From positions 1-23,407 of the forward strand of contig JAITKZ010000034.1 in NCBI GenBank assembly GCA_031278115.1: a stretch of 23,407 bases of DNA. The letters run 5' to 3'. Under the pieces are notes generated by a model that searched no databases, was not told the origin of the DNA, and worked only from the letters and a program-made list of their open reading frames with translations. The stretch is from Endomicrobium sp. GTDB lineage: Bacteria; Elusimicrobiota; Endomicrobiia; Endomicrobiales; Endomicrobiaceae. Every line of letters starts with the position of its first letter. Position 1 is the first letter of the stretch. The position numbers were made by a program, and so were the translations under genes. Shown in pieces: positions 1 to 7,969 of this stretch.

Positions 1-495
1 CGTAGATATAATCATTCCGTCGCATTTATATTCCGTCGTAAAATCCTTATCTATGTTTACGTCAACAGTTATAAGTTTCCCACCAGTTAAAGAACGAACT
101 ACACAGTCGTTTGCAGCAATTGTTCTTACTTTTTTACCATTGTATTCAAATTCAATAGACAACAAGATTCTTTTTTCTATCTTAAGACCAGAAGAAAACA
201 AATTTTTTAAGAACTCAAAAACTTCATTTGCATCCGTATCGGTTAAAAATCCAAGAGAACCAAGATTTATGCCTTTTATCGGAACTGACAATGGTGAAAA
301 TGTCCTTATAACTTTTAGCATTGTTCCATCTCCACCGACAGACAACACAAAATCAAATTTTTTAGGTTTTACTGAAATAGAATCACTAAAAAATGCTTTG
401 CATTTGTTCTTTTTAAGCCATGTCGCAATTTCAAGTGCAAGTTTTTTAGCGTTTGATTTAGATTTGTTATAAATAACGCCGGCATTATATTTCAT
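1..495 (-). CDS. nadK: NAD kinase, 5' part (gene runs off the window start)
   Basis: ATP-dependent phosphorylation of NAD to NADP, a cytoplasmic step that supplies NADP(H). The 165 codons visible begin with ATG (MKYNAGVIYNKSK) and run off the left edge. The family's nucleotide-binding motif GGDGT lies near residues 54-58 (LSVGGDGTMLKV). It is followed by GINLGSLGFLTD, the second conserved block (AANDCVV, where most members have NE or ND), and DGMIIST just at the edge, matching the DGxIxSTPTGSTAY block. About half to two thirds of a normal 270-300 residue NAD kinase is present. No Shine-Dalgarno sequence precedes the ATG; instead a TATAAT box lies only six bases upstream. The gene is divergent from the penicillin-binding protein gene. 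The family assignment is firm from the motifs; the missing C-terminal part cannot be judged. Confidence 0.93.
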   Translation of the reverse strand, partial: MKYNAGVIYNKSKSNAKKLALEIATWLKKNKCKAFFSDSISVKPKKFDFVLSVGGDGTMLKVIRTFSPLSVPIKGINLGSLGFLTDTDANEVFEFLKNLFSSGLKIEKRILLSIEFEYNGKKVRTIAANDCVVRSLTGGKLITVDVNIDKDFTTEYKCDGMIIST

Positions 496-501
496 GCAGT
501 T

Positions 502-531
502 ATTATAATATTTTAACAGAAACTTTTACAA
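502..531 (-). promoter_or_regulatory. Putative nadK promoter, near-leaderless
   Basis: On the minus strand a TATAAT box (507 to 502) follows a TTGTAA (531 to 526) with an 18-base spacer. The start codon of nadK (495) is only six bases beyond the -10 box, so transcription would begin at or within a base or two of the ATG. An overlapping alternative, TAAAAT at 515 to 510 with TTGCGA upstream, would still leave fewer than ten untranslated bases. The box match is direct; promoter activity is inferred. Confidence 0.5.
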
Positions 532-573
532 TCGCAAGTCGCATAAATAAGCCTGAAAAAGTTTTTGCGGCTA

Positions 574-602
574 TTGAAAGAATCCGCATTTTAAAATATA
601 AT
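574..602 (+). promoter_or_regulatory. Putative promoter of the PBP gene, near-leaderless
   Basis: TTGAAA (574-579) and a perfect TATAAT (597-602) are separated by exactly 17 bases, a good sigma70-type match. The PBP start codon is at 613, ten bases after the -10 box, and no Shine-Dalgarno sequence lies between, so the transcript probably starts within about five bases of the ATG. A small inverted repeat, TGCGG (566-570) with CCGCA (584-588), straddles the -35 box and could be an operator. The operator idea is speculative. Confidence 0.6.
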
Positions 603-612
603 TCTTTACATT

Positions 613-2748
613 ATGAGATATCAGATTAAATTAAAAAAAACCGCCTTTCCTAAGTTTATTTTTATCACGCTATTTTCTGCACTTGCTATAATCGTCTGTG
701 GCAAAATTATTTCAGATTTTATAGACAATCTTCCGTCAATACGACTGCTAGGAGATTACACGCCTAATTTATCAACGAAAATTTACGATAAAGATAATAA
801 CTTAATAGCTGAGCTTTTCACGGAAAGACGTGTTCTCACTACTATAAATGATATCCCAGCAAATTTACAAAGCGCGTTTATTTCAATTGAAGATAACGAT
901 TTCTTCAAACACTGGGGAATTTCAATAAAAGGTATAACGCGGGCATTCTTAAGGATATTATTAAAAGGAAGGGCCGCCGAAGGTGGATCCACAATTACTC
1001 AGCAATTAGCAAAAACTATATTCTTGACCCGTGAAAAAACTATAATAAGAAAAATTAAAGAAGGTTTGCTTACCATACAACTTGAAAAAAATTATTCAAA
1101 AGACGAAATTTTGCAATTTTACATAAACCAAATTTATTTTGGCAGCGGAGCACACGGAGTACAGTCGGCTGCAAAAATATATTTTAATAAAGACATAAAA
1201 GACTTAAATCTCGCAGAATGCGCCATACTTGCGGCAATACCTAAATCACCAAATTATTACAATCCATTCAAAAACGCAAAAGTCGCCCTTCTAAGAAGGA
1301 ATCTAGTTCTATCGAGAATGAGGCAGCTTGGATATATAACACAAGAGCAAGAGAAAGAAGCTATTGAAACACCCTTGCCTGTACAAGATACTTCGCTAAA
1401 AGAAGAAAAAGGGCATTATTTTGTGGAGGCTTTAAGACTTATCCTTGAACCAAAATACGGAACAAACGTTTTGTTTAGGGACGGTCTATCAATTTACACT
1501 ACTTTAGATATGCAGGCTCAAACAGCAGCTGAAAAAGTAATTGAAGAATCTCTTAGTGATTTTGATAAAGGCAAAGCAGTTTTTTTTGAGAAAACAAAAC
1601 AAATGCCAGTTAAAGTTCAAGGTTCTCTTATAGCAGTGGACCCAAAAAACGGTGCAATTAGAGCTATGGTTGGAGGACGTAGTTTTAAAGAATCACAGTT
1701 TAACAGAGCAACTCAAGCTAAAAGACAAGCTGGGTCGGCTTTCAAACCGTTTGTATATCTTACAGCAATACAACAGGGATTTACACCTGCGTCCACGCTT
1801 GAAGACGACCCCTTGGTTTTTGTGTATAATAGAGATTCTTGGAATTTAGTTTCAAGAGATATAACTTATCTTGAAATAATAGCCGAAAATGTTTCTGAAG
1901 ATGATTTAATTGACACAAACAAAGTTTGGGCTCCCAAAAATTACAGTAAAAAATTTAGAGGAAAAGTAACTTTAAGAACGGCTTTGGCATTATCAATAAA
2001 TACTTGTGCAGTTGAGTTGATAATGAAAACAACACCTGTAAAAGTTATTGAAGCAGCAAAAAACCTTGGTATAACTACACCTCTTATAAATTCCTATTCT
2101 CTTGCACTTGGAGCAAGTGACGTTATTCTTGAACAAATGGTCTCGGCTTTTGCAGTTTTTGCTTCAGGAGGAATTAAAACGACACCTTATATAATAACGC
2201 GAATACTTGATAAATATGGGAAAGTATTGGAAGAAAACATTCCAGAACAAGAAGAAGTTCTATCTCCTCAAGTATGTTTTATTTTAACCAATATGCTTAA
2301 AGCTGTTGTTGAGAAAGGAAGCGGTTGGTATGCCAAAAATTTAGGAAGACCTTGCGCAGGGAAAACAGGAACCACAAACGATGGAAGCGATGCTTGGTTT
2401 GTTGGATATACACCTCAACTTGTTGCTGGTGTTTGGATTGGATATGACAACCGTTCAATGCCTTTAGGTGACAGGGTTACCGGAGGAGGTCTCGCGTGTC
2501 CTACGTGGACTAAATTTATGAAAGAAGCACTTGAGGGAAAGCCTATCTTAGATTTTAAACAGCCTGATGGTATAGAATGGGCGCTGATTGACCCAAGCAC
2601 TGGTCTTTTGGCGTTAAGCAAAACGCCGGGATCATTTTTAGAAGCGTTTAGACAAGGAACTGCCCCTACTCAATATTATAATCAATTAATTAATACTTCC
2701 TACGAACAAAAAAAGCAGGATTTGAGCATAGAAGAAGAAGGATTCTAG
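613..2748 (+). CDS. Class A penicillin-binding protein (PBP1A-type glycosyltransferase/transpeptidase)
   Basis: A bifunctional peptidoglycan synthase of 711 residues that polymerises lipid II and cross-links stem peptides on the outer face of the inner membrane. A single membrane anchor spans about residues 13-34. The GT51 domain follows, with the catalytic glutamate E93 in SIEDNDFFKHWG, the GGSTITQQLAKT motif at 124-134 and the FGSGAHGVQSAAKIYF block. The transpeptidase domain has its nucleophile S375 in GSAFKP (SxxK), S461-I-N463 as the SxN motif, and K584-T-G-T587. All catalytic motifs are intact and the length is normal for PBP1A. There is no ribosome binding site, and a consensus promoter lies directly upstream. 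The gene converges on the RNase G gene with only four bases between the two stop codons and no visible terminator. mrcA or ponA would be the usual symbol, but the subclass is not certain. Confidence 0.96.
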   Translation: MRYQIKLKKTAFPKFIFITLFSALAIIVCGKIISDFIDNLPSIRLLGDYTPNLSTKIYDKDNNLIAELFTERRVLTTINDIPANLQSAFISIEDNDFFKHWGISIKGITRAFLRILLKGRAAEGGSTITQQLAKTIFLTREKTIIRKIKEGLLTIQLEKNYSKDEILQFYINQIYFGSGAHGVQSAAKIYFNKDIKDLNLAECAILAAIPKSPNYYNPFKNAKVALLRRNLVLSRMRQLGYITQEQEKEAIETPLPVQDTSLKEEKGHYFVEALRLILEPKYGTNVLFRDGLSIYTTLDMQAQTAAEKVIEESLSDFDKGKAVFFEKTKQMPVKVQGSLIAVDPKNGAIRAMVGGRSFKESQFNRATQAKRQAGSAFKPFVYLTAIQQGFTPASTLEDDPLVFVYNRDSWNLVSRDITYLEIIAENVSEDDLIDTNKVWAPKNYSKKFRGKVTLRTALALSINTCAVELIMKTTPVKVIEAAKNLGITTPLINSYSLALGASDVILEQMVSAFAVFASGGIKTTPYIITRILDKYGKVLEENIPEQEEVLSPQVCFILTNMLKAVVEKGSGWYAKNLGRPCAGKTGTTNDGSDAWFVGYTPQLVAGVWIGYDNRSMPLGDRVTGGGLACPTWTKFMKEALEGKPILDFKQPDGIEWALIDPSTGLLALSKTPGSFLEAFRQGTAPTQYYNQLINTSYEQKKQDLSIEEEGF

Positions 2749-2752
2749 AAGA

Positions 2753-4180
2753 TTATTCAAAAACTATTTGATATTCTTCTCTCGCTATTCCTTGACTTGG
2801 TTTTATTTCAAAATCTGCGTTAAACAATTCTTTTAGTCTGGACTTTCTTTCTTTAAAATAATCTACAACATCTGGGTGAAGTTTTATTTTTATTTTGCCG
2901 TGATATTCGTCAAACTTTAATTGTTCTATTTCATCACAAACATTTATAAAAATAGACTCTTTTGACAAAACGAGACCTAACCCTTTGCATACAGGACACA
3001 TATCACCAAGTAAAGAAAACAAAGATTCTCTTTTTCTTTGTCTTGTCATTTCTATAAGTCCGAGTTTTGTTATAGGCCATATTTTTATTTTTGCTTTATC
3101 ACCTTTAGTCGCCTTGCGGAGTTTTTCCAAAATTTTCTGACGGTTAGTGGCTTTTTTCATATCTATAAAATCTATAACTATAATTCCGCCTATATTTCTG
3201 AGTCTGAGCTGTCTTGCTATTTCAGATGCCGCTTCAATATTTGTAACTGTCGCCGTATCTTCTTGAGAAGTCTTTGCTGTAAACTTTCCGCTATTTACAT
3301 CTATAGCACAAAGAGATTCTGCTTCTTGTATAATTAGGTATCCACCTGATTGAAGCCTTATTTTATTTGAACGAAGCCTTTTAATTTCTTCTTCAATACC
3401 GTAAGCCTTAAATATAGGAACATTTCCATCATATAAAACTATTCTGTCAAGCAACTCAGGGGAAACTATTTTTACAAACTCAATTACATCTTTGAATTCC
3501 CTTGAAGAGTCTATATGCATAAGGCTTACATTATCCGAAAAGTAATCTCTTATCGTTTGAAAAACAACTCCTAAATCATTATGTATAAGACTCATGAGCT
3601 TAGCGCCATTAAACCTTGAAACAATAGACGACCACAACCTTGTCAAATACTTTATCTCGCTTCTAATTTCATATTCATCAGCATCTTCAGCTTCTGTCCT
3701 TACAATTATACCACCAGGAATATCCTTTTTTATTTCAGTAATAATACTTTTTAATCTATCATGTTCTTTTTCATCTCCGATATTTTTTGATACGCCTATA
3801 TTATTGCTAAATGGCATGTACACAAGCAATCTTCCGGGTAAAGAAATGTCCATTGTAACTTTAGGTCCCTTGGTACTGATAGGTTCTTTATAAACCTGAA
3901 CCATTACGTCCTGCCCTACTTTAATCATATTTTCTATATTCTTTTCTTTCAGCTGAGCAATTATATCGTCGCCTCCCAGATAAGCGCTTTTGCCGAAACC
4001 TATATCAATAAAAGCAGAACCAAGCGCAGGCACGATATTTTGTACAGAGCCTTTATATATATTGTTTAAAATTTTTTCTGATTCTCTCCTCTCAATAAAC
4101 AAGTCAAAAAGCTTGCCATTTTCAAGCACTGCAACTTTTGTCTCTTCAAAAGTTTTGTTTACTACTATTTCTTTGTTCAC
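2753..4180 (-). CDS. rng: Ribonuclease G/E family endoribonuclease
   Basis: A single-strand-specific endoribonuclease acting in rRNA maturation and mRNA decay. Its 475 residues match RNase G and are far shorter than RNase E, with no long C-terminal scaffold. The S1 RNA-binding region is near residues 37-115 (NIYKGSVQNIVPALGSAFID, then GFGKSAYLGGDD). The DNase I-like catalytic region holds the metal-binding aspartates: D294 in AIDVNSG and the IDFID motif at 336-340. The zinc-link motif CPVC is at C395-C398. The start is an ATG preceded by AGGAAAAAGGTG-like purines. The gene lies 20 bases downstream of the DUF2344 gene and is probably co-transcribed with it; a DUF2344/radical SAM gene next to an rne/rng gene is a recurrent bacterial arrangement. 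The 3' end faces the PBP gene. Confidence 0.95.
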   Translation of the reverse strand: MNKEIVVNKTFEETKVAVLENGKLFDLFIERRESEKILNNIYKGSVQNIVPALGSAFIDIGFGKSAYLGGDDIIAQLKEKNIENMIKVGQDVMVQVYKEPISTKGPKVTMDISLPGRLLVYMPFSNNIGVSKNIGDEKEHDRLKSIITEIKKDIPGGIIVRTEAEDADEYEIRSEIKYLTRLWSSIVSRFNGAKLMSLIHNDLGVVFQTIRDYFSDNVSLMHIDSSREFKDVIEFVKIVSPELLDRIVLYDGNVPIFKAYGIEEEIKRLRSNKIRLQSGGYLIIQEAESLCAIDVNSGKFTAKTSQEDTATVTNIEAASEIARQLRLRNIGGIIVIDFIDMKKATNRQKILEKLRKATKGDKAKIKIWPITKLGLIEMTRQRKRESLFSLLGDMCPVCKGLGLVLSKESIFINVCDEIEQLKFDEYHGKIKIKLHPDVVDYFKERKSRLKELFNADFEIKPSQGIAREEYQIVFE

Positions 4181-4200
4181 CTTTTTCCTACTTCAACAAA

Positions 4201-4986
4201 TTAGGGCAAAAATAACTCTCCCTTCTTCGTTTCAATATACAAATTTGTTCTTTCTATGTCGTACATTCTGCCATAATTTTCTTTATTGTCCAACAATTTA
4301 TTTAAAACAGCTTCTGGCTTTACAGTTTTGCCGCTCCCAAAACGGAGTTGAAGTTTTAAAGTTCCATTTGCAATAGTAAATTCTTTAATTAAGGGCTTGG
4401 CATTAACAGTTACAATTTCGCCTTTTTTTATTTTTTCAATCATTATTGAATCTTGCATTAAAAACTTATCAATTTCTGTTTGAACTATTTCGGTATCTTT
4501 TACCTCGTATTCTGCAACATTTGACAAAATATCAATTGACGGAAAATTTAAAGGTACTCTTTTGGCATTGAGTAATTTAAAACCTCCTGGCAAAATTCTT
4601 ACAAATTCTTTTTTAACTTCTTCTATATCAACTTTTTGCGTAAAATACAAGTCTATGTATTCACTCGCGCTTTCTTGCCCTATAGATAAAGGAGGTCCGT
4701 AAGAAGATTTTACTTGCAGGCTAAATCCTGCCGTAAAAGCTAGGGGAAGATTTGAGCGTCTTGCGGCTCTTCTGAAAACTTCTATTTGTTCTAAGTGAGA
4801 TATAAATTTGACAGTCCCTCTTTTTGAAAAACGAAGTCGTAAACGCATAACAGGAGGCAAAACTGATAAAACTACCGAGAAATCCGCAGACATATCGGCT
4901 GGATGAGAATTAAGCTCGCTATTTATATATCTTGCCGGTTTTTGTACTAAATTTAATATTTTCTCAATTTTTGATAAACTTTTCAT
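4201..4986 (-). CDS. DUF2344 (TIGR03936) protein with an N-terminal stump of its radical SAM partner
   Basis: Residues 47-261 are a typical TIGR03936/DUF2344 'radical SAM-linked' protein: MRLRLRFSKRG, KFISHLEQIEVFRRAARR, FSLQVKSSYGPPLSIGQ and GGFKLLNAKRVPLN. Its biochemical role is not established; it usually accompanies a B12-binding radical SAM protein (TIGR03960), separately or fused to it. Residues 1-46 do not belong to DUF2344. They read ILNLVQKPARYINSELNS (10-27), which resembles the extreme N-terminus of TIGR03960 proteins (VxKPARYxGxExNS). The ~500-600 residues of B12-binding and radical SAM core expected between them, including the CxxxCxxC cluster motif, are absent. The simplest reading is a fused gene that lost its middle by an in-frame deletion. 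The ATG has no Shine-Dalgarno site; a TATAAT lies ten bases upstream. Translation from M47 is possible but also lacks a clear ribosome binding site. Confidence 0.85.
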   Translation of the reverse strand: MKSLSKIEKILNLVQKPARYINSELNSHPADMSADFSVVLSVLPPVMRLRLRFSKRGTVKFISHLEQIEVFRRAARRSNLPLAFTAGFSLQVKSSYGPPLSIGQESASEYIDLYFTQKVDIEEVKKEFVRILPGGFKLLNAKRVPLNFPSIDILSNVAEYEVKDTEIVQTEIDKFLMQDSIMIEKIKKGEIVTVNAKPLIKEFTIANGTLKLQLRFGSGKTVKPEAVLNKLLDNKENYGRMYDIERTNLYIETKKGELFLP

Positions 4987-4996
4987 AATGTCGTAT

Positions 4997-5002
4997 ATTA
5001 TA
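4997..5002 (-). promoter_or_regulatory. -10 box of the DUF2344-rng unit
   Basis: A TATAAT on the minus strand ends ten bases before the ATG at 4986, in the short divergent gap with the antiporter gene. No convincing -35 box is seen at 16-18 bases. If used, the mRNA would have about four untranslated bases, in line with the missing Shine-Dalgarno site. Confidence 0.4.
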
Positions 5003-5051
5003 CATAATTTATATACTCACATCTTTGTTCAATTTTTTGGGTGGAATACAA

Positions 5052-6827
5052 ATGCACGAATATAAATTGCTTGAAATCATGGCTATAGGATTTGGTCTTG
5101 CGCTAACTTTTGGTTTTATAACCCAAAAACTTGGACTTTCTTCTATAGTGGGATATTTATTAGCCGGGTTCCTTATAGGACCATCTTCGCCTGGCTTTAT
5201 TGCAGATCCCGCACTAGCATTCCAGCTTTCCGAAGCTGGAGTTATTCTTTTAATGTTTGGTGTCGGATTGCATTTTAAACTTGATGATCTAATAGCAGTT
5301 AAAGGTGTGGCTATACCTGGGGCTATAATACAAAGTAGCATTGCTACTGTGTTTACTACATTTTTGGGTTTAGCTTTGGGTCTTAGTTTGAAGTCTGCCT
5401 TGATATTAGGTTTTGGACTTGCTGTTGCCAGCACTGTAGTACTTTTAAGAGTCTTGGAAGATAATGATATAACAAACACAATACACGGACATGTAGCAGT
5501 AGGCTGGCTTGTTGTAGAAGATATTCTGACCGTACTAATACTCGTCATTCTTCCAAGCCTTTCGGCAATATTATCAAATTCAAATGTAACAGAAGGAAGC
5601 TTTAATATACTTAAAGTGGTAATCATAGCTATATTGCGCATAACACTTTTATGGATTATTGTAATGAAAGGTGGAGGAAAATTTGTCCCATGGATTTTGT
5701 CAAAAATTGTAAAAACACGATCACAAGAGCTGTTTACTCTTGCAGTATTGGTTATAGCTTTTGCAACAGCTGTTTTAGCTGCCTTTGTATTCCAAGCATC
5801 TTTTGCTTTAGGAGCTTTCCTAGGTGGAATGGTTGTTGGAAAAAGTAAGTTAAGCCATCAAGCGGGCGCTGATATTCTACCGCTTAGGGACGCTTTTGCG
5901 GTTCTGTTTTTCTTAGCAGTAGGAATGCTTTTTGATTTTAAATTTTTAATTGAATATCCTGTTCTTATCTGTATATGCCTTATAATAGTTTTATTAATAA
6001 AACCTTTAACTGCATTAATTACTGTATCCCTACTTGGTTATTCACCAAAAACTGCACTTACTGTTGCGACTGGTCTTGCTCAAGTTGGGGAATTTTCATT
6101 TATATTAGCTCAGGAAGCGAGGCGTTTAAATCTTGCAGGCAGCGAGGTTTACAACGCAATAGTAGTATGTTCAATTATTTCAATAACGTTGAATCCTTCA
6201 GTATTTGCAAAAATAATGACACTTGAAAACTTTTTAAGAACAAAGAAAGTGTTATGGAATCTTTTAAATTTTAAAGTTGAAAAGAAAGGTAGTAAGAATA
6301 ATAAAAGGAACCAGTTTGTACAAAACATTCTGTCTGCAAAAGATTTTCCTACTCAAAAGAATGCAATAGTAGTTGGTTATGGTCCAACAGGGAAACAAGT
6401 TGTAAATGCTCTGAAAGGACAAAATGTAAATCCAGTCATTATTGACATAAATATAGATACCATAAACAGTTTAAGTAGTCAGGGATTTTCTGCAGTATAT
6501 GGAGATTCTTCGCAAAAAGAAATTTTATTTGCAGCGGGAATAAAAAACGCGGAGTACTTAATTATTACTATCCCGTCTTTACCATTAACGTTGGAGACAG
6601 CAACTCTTGCTTCATCGTTAAACCCCAAAACAAGAATACTTGCCAGAGCGAGATTTTTAGACCACAAAGAAAATCTAAAACAAGCGGGCGTTTCGCAAGT
6701 TGCCTTTGAAGAAGCTGAAGTAGCAAAAGCCTTGACGTCATTACTTCTTGATGACTTAGAAAACCAAAATCTACTTGCCGCAGCCTCAGAAATGGCTTCT
6801 CAATCAACAGAAGAAAAACATAAATAA
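5052..6827 (+). CDS. KefB/YbaL-like monovalent cation:proton antiporter (CPA2) with TrkA-N domain
   Basis: An inner-membrane antiporter, probably K+ out against H+ in, with a cytoplasmic nucleotide-binding gate. The N-terminal ~380 residues form many hydrophobic helices with CPA2 blocks (LSSIVGYLLAGFLIGP near 25-40, FGVGLHFKLDDL, LGAFLGGMVVGKS, VGEFSFILAQE). The C-terminal part is a Rossmann TrkA-N domain: NAIVVGYGPTGKQVV with the GxGxxG-like GYGPTG, then VIIDIN and VYGDSS. No TrkA-C domain follows, as in the KefB/YbaL group. I chose the ATG at 5052 (591 residues): GGGTGG lies seven bases upstream, while the frame also opens at a TTG at 5025 that has no ribosome binding site. No glutathione-regulated ancillary gene (kefF/kefG type) is beside it, so gating by glutathione should not be assumed. 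Confidence 0.9.
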   Translation: MHEYKLLEIMAIGFGLALTFGFITQKLGLSSIVGYLLAGFLIGPSSPGFIADPALAFQLSEAGVILLMFGVGLHFKLDDLIAVKGVAIPGAIIQSSIATVFTTFLGLALGLSLKSALILGFGLAVASTVVLLRVLEDNDITNTIHGHVAVGWLVVEDILTVLILVILPSLSAILSNSNVTEGSFNILKVVIIAILRITLLWIIVMKGGGKFVPWILSKIVKTRSQELFTLAVLVIAFATAVLAAFVFQASFALGAFLGGMVVGKSKLSHQAGADILPLRDAFAVLFFLAVGMLFDFKFLIEYPVLICICLIIVLLIKPLTALITVSLLGYSPKTALTVATGLAQVGEFSFILAQEARRLNLAGSEVYNAIVVCSIISITLNPSVFAKIMTLENFLRTKKVLWNLLNFKVEKKGSKNNKRNQFVQNILSAKDFPTQKNAIVVGYGPTGKQVVNALKGQNVNPVIIDINIDTINSLSSQGFSAVYGDSSQKEILFAAGIKNAEYLIITIPSLPLTLETATLASSLNPKTRILARARFLDHKENLKQAGVSQVAFEEAEVAKALTSLLLDDLENQNLLAAASEMASQSTEEKHK

Positions 6828-6867
6828 AAAAGCCCTCGGCATGTAAATTATCACACCGAAAGCTTTT
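6828..6867. terminator. Bidirectional hairpin between convergent genes
   Basis: AAAAGC (6828-6833) pairs with GCTTTT (6862-6867) and CGG (6837-6839) with CCG (6856-6858), around a 3x3 internal loop. The hairpin sits exactly between the antiporter stop codon and the stop of the phasin-like gene. The outer A/T pairs give a short U tract in both directions, so it could end both transcripts. Confidence 0.6.
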
Positions 6868-6876
6868 AGTTTGACT

Positions 6877-7209
6877 TTACTTTTTCTTTTTTTTGACTTT
6901 TGATTTAGATGCCTTAGACTGGATCAGCTGTTTTTTAAAATGCTGCAATTCACCTTTTAGCGCTTTTATTTCTTTGTGTGTTATAAAACCCATTTTATCT
7001 ACCGCATTTTTTACAGCTTCGTTAATCTTTTTTGATAAGTCATTTTTCGCAGATTCAACGTGTTTAACTGTTTTGTCTATAAACTTTTTTCCTTCTGCCG
7101 CCTCAATTTTGTTGTCTTTAACAAACTTTCTTGCTGCTGCTTCAACCTTATCCTTAGTCTTCAACGCAAGACCAACACTCGCATAAAACGCGTTTTTCAA
7201 GTTTGACAT
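6877..7209 (-). CDS. Phasin-like small coiled-coil protein
   Basis: A 110-residue lysine-rich protein that resembles the COG3937/phasin-like family (polyhydroxyalkanoate granule-associated type). It has an N-terminal helix (SNLKNAFYASVGLALKTKDKVEAAARKF), a long amphipathic helical middle (KKFIDKTVKHVESAKNDLSKKINEA), a GFITHKEIKALKGELQHFKKQL coil and a basic KSKVKKKKK tail. No signal peptide or membrane segment is seen. No PHA synthase gene is in the window, so a granule role is unsupported; family members also occur in bacteria without PHA. A strong ribosome binding site, GGGAGGG, precedes the ATG by five bases. A TATAAT (7244-7249) in the 46-base gap after rnhA suggests that it has its own promoter. 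The 3' end faces a bidirectional hairpin. Confidence 0.65.
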   Translation of the reverse strand: MSNLKNAFYASVGLALKTKDKVEAAARKFVKDNKIEAAEGKKFIDKTVKHVESAKNDLSKKINEAVKNAVDKMGFITHKEIKALKGELQHFKKQLIQSKASKSKVKKKKK

Positions 7210-7243
7210 GTTTTTCCCTCCCTTGAAAAAATATTAACAAATA

Positions 7244-7249
7244 ATTATA
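7244..7249 (-). promoter_or_regulatory. -10 box upstream of the phasin-like gene
   Basis: The minus strand reads TTTTTGTATAATTATT between rnhA and the phasin-like gene. The -35 region is poor, but the T-rich run into TATAAT is shared with two other promoter candidates in the window (19789 and 20678). Confidence 0.35.
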
Positions 7250-7255
7250 CAAAAA

Positions 7256-7957
7256 TTACAGCTTGCTTGTTGCACGTTTTGCTAGTAAATCAGCTTTATC
7301 ATTTTTGATATTTCCCGTATGGCTTTTTATATGCCGCCACTCAATTTCCACCTTTGTTTGCTGAATAAAGTTTACATAATCTTTTGAAAGTTCATTACGA
7401 GCTTTCCATTTACCCGACGCAAATTTTTCTATACCCTCATAATCATAGTTAATTCTTATCTTTCTAGTATTGTTTTCATCGCACCATTTCAAAGTTTCAA
7501 TAACAGATTTCAATTCTCCGCCAAATTGTCTAAACTGTGTATTGGGAACCGTTCCTGAAAGTTCTGCCTTTATTTCATTACCCAGATAAATGACCGCACC
7601 GTAACCTGTAGTTCCATTAATATAAGAACCATCTACAAAAGCCTCGTAAATACCGCTCTTAGCTGTATAAATTTCTGAACCGTTGAGCTCATTCCATAAT
7701 GAGTCTATAAACAAATCTGTTTGGGCATCTTTTATTTGCCTTTTCAAAGAGTACGTACCTTTAGTAGGTTTATAATAGATAAACAAATTTCCTTTTGTTA
7801 TTCCTTTTTTTGTTTTAACAACAATTTTTACAAGATAATCTTTAAAAGAATTATCGTCAAAAATAATCTCTAAATCCTTTTTATCAAATTCTTCTCTAAG
7901 TTCTAGTACTTTATTTTTAAGTTCGTCTTTATACAATGTTGTTTTCTGTACGTTCAT
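7256..7957 (-). CDS. rnhA: Ribonuclease HI with an extra N-terminal domain
   Basis: Cleaves the RNA strand of RNA/DNA hybrids (R-loops, primers). The RNase H fold occupies about residues 103-233 with the full acidic active site: D109 (AFVDGSY), E148 (GGELKSV), D172 (NYDYEGI) and D223 (NDKADLLAKRA), plus H213 in IKSHTG. Residues 1-100 form an additional domain (KKGITKGNLFIYYKPTKG in its centre). It is not the viroplasmin-like hybrid-binding domain commonly fused to bacterial RNase HI, and I do not recognise it with confidence. It may be a small nucleic-acid-binding module. The ATG has GAGG five bases upstream, overlapping the end of rmuC only 12 bases away, so rmuC-rnhA is probably one transcript. 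Confidence 0.9.
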   Translation of the reverse strand: MNVQKTTLYKDELKNKVLELREEFDKKDLEIIFDDNSFKDYLVKIVVKTKKGITKGNLFIYYKPTKGTYSLKRQIKDAQTDLFIDSLWNELNGSEIYTAKSGIYEAFVDGSYINGTTGYGAVIYLGNEIKAELSGTVPNTQFRQFGGELKSVIETLKWCDENNTRKIRINYDYEGIEKFASGKWKARNELSKDYVNFIQQTKVEIEWRHIKSHTGNIKNDKADLLAKRATSKL

Positions 7958-7969
7958 TTTATCCTCAAC

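Noticed and set aside
53..472. A plus-strand open frame of 139 codons
   Set aside because: It lies antisense to nadK, whose motifs (GGDGT, DGMIIST) are clear on the minus strand; the plus-strand frame shows no family features.
566..588. Riboswitch or structured leader upstream of the PBP gene
   Set aside because: The small inverted repeat lies upstream of the predicted transcript start, so it could be an operator but not a leader RNA structure.
5025..5051. Upstream TTG start for the antiporter
   Set aside because: It has no ribosome binding site, while the ATG at 5052 has GGGTGG at seven bases and begins at the usual place before the first helix.
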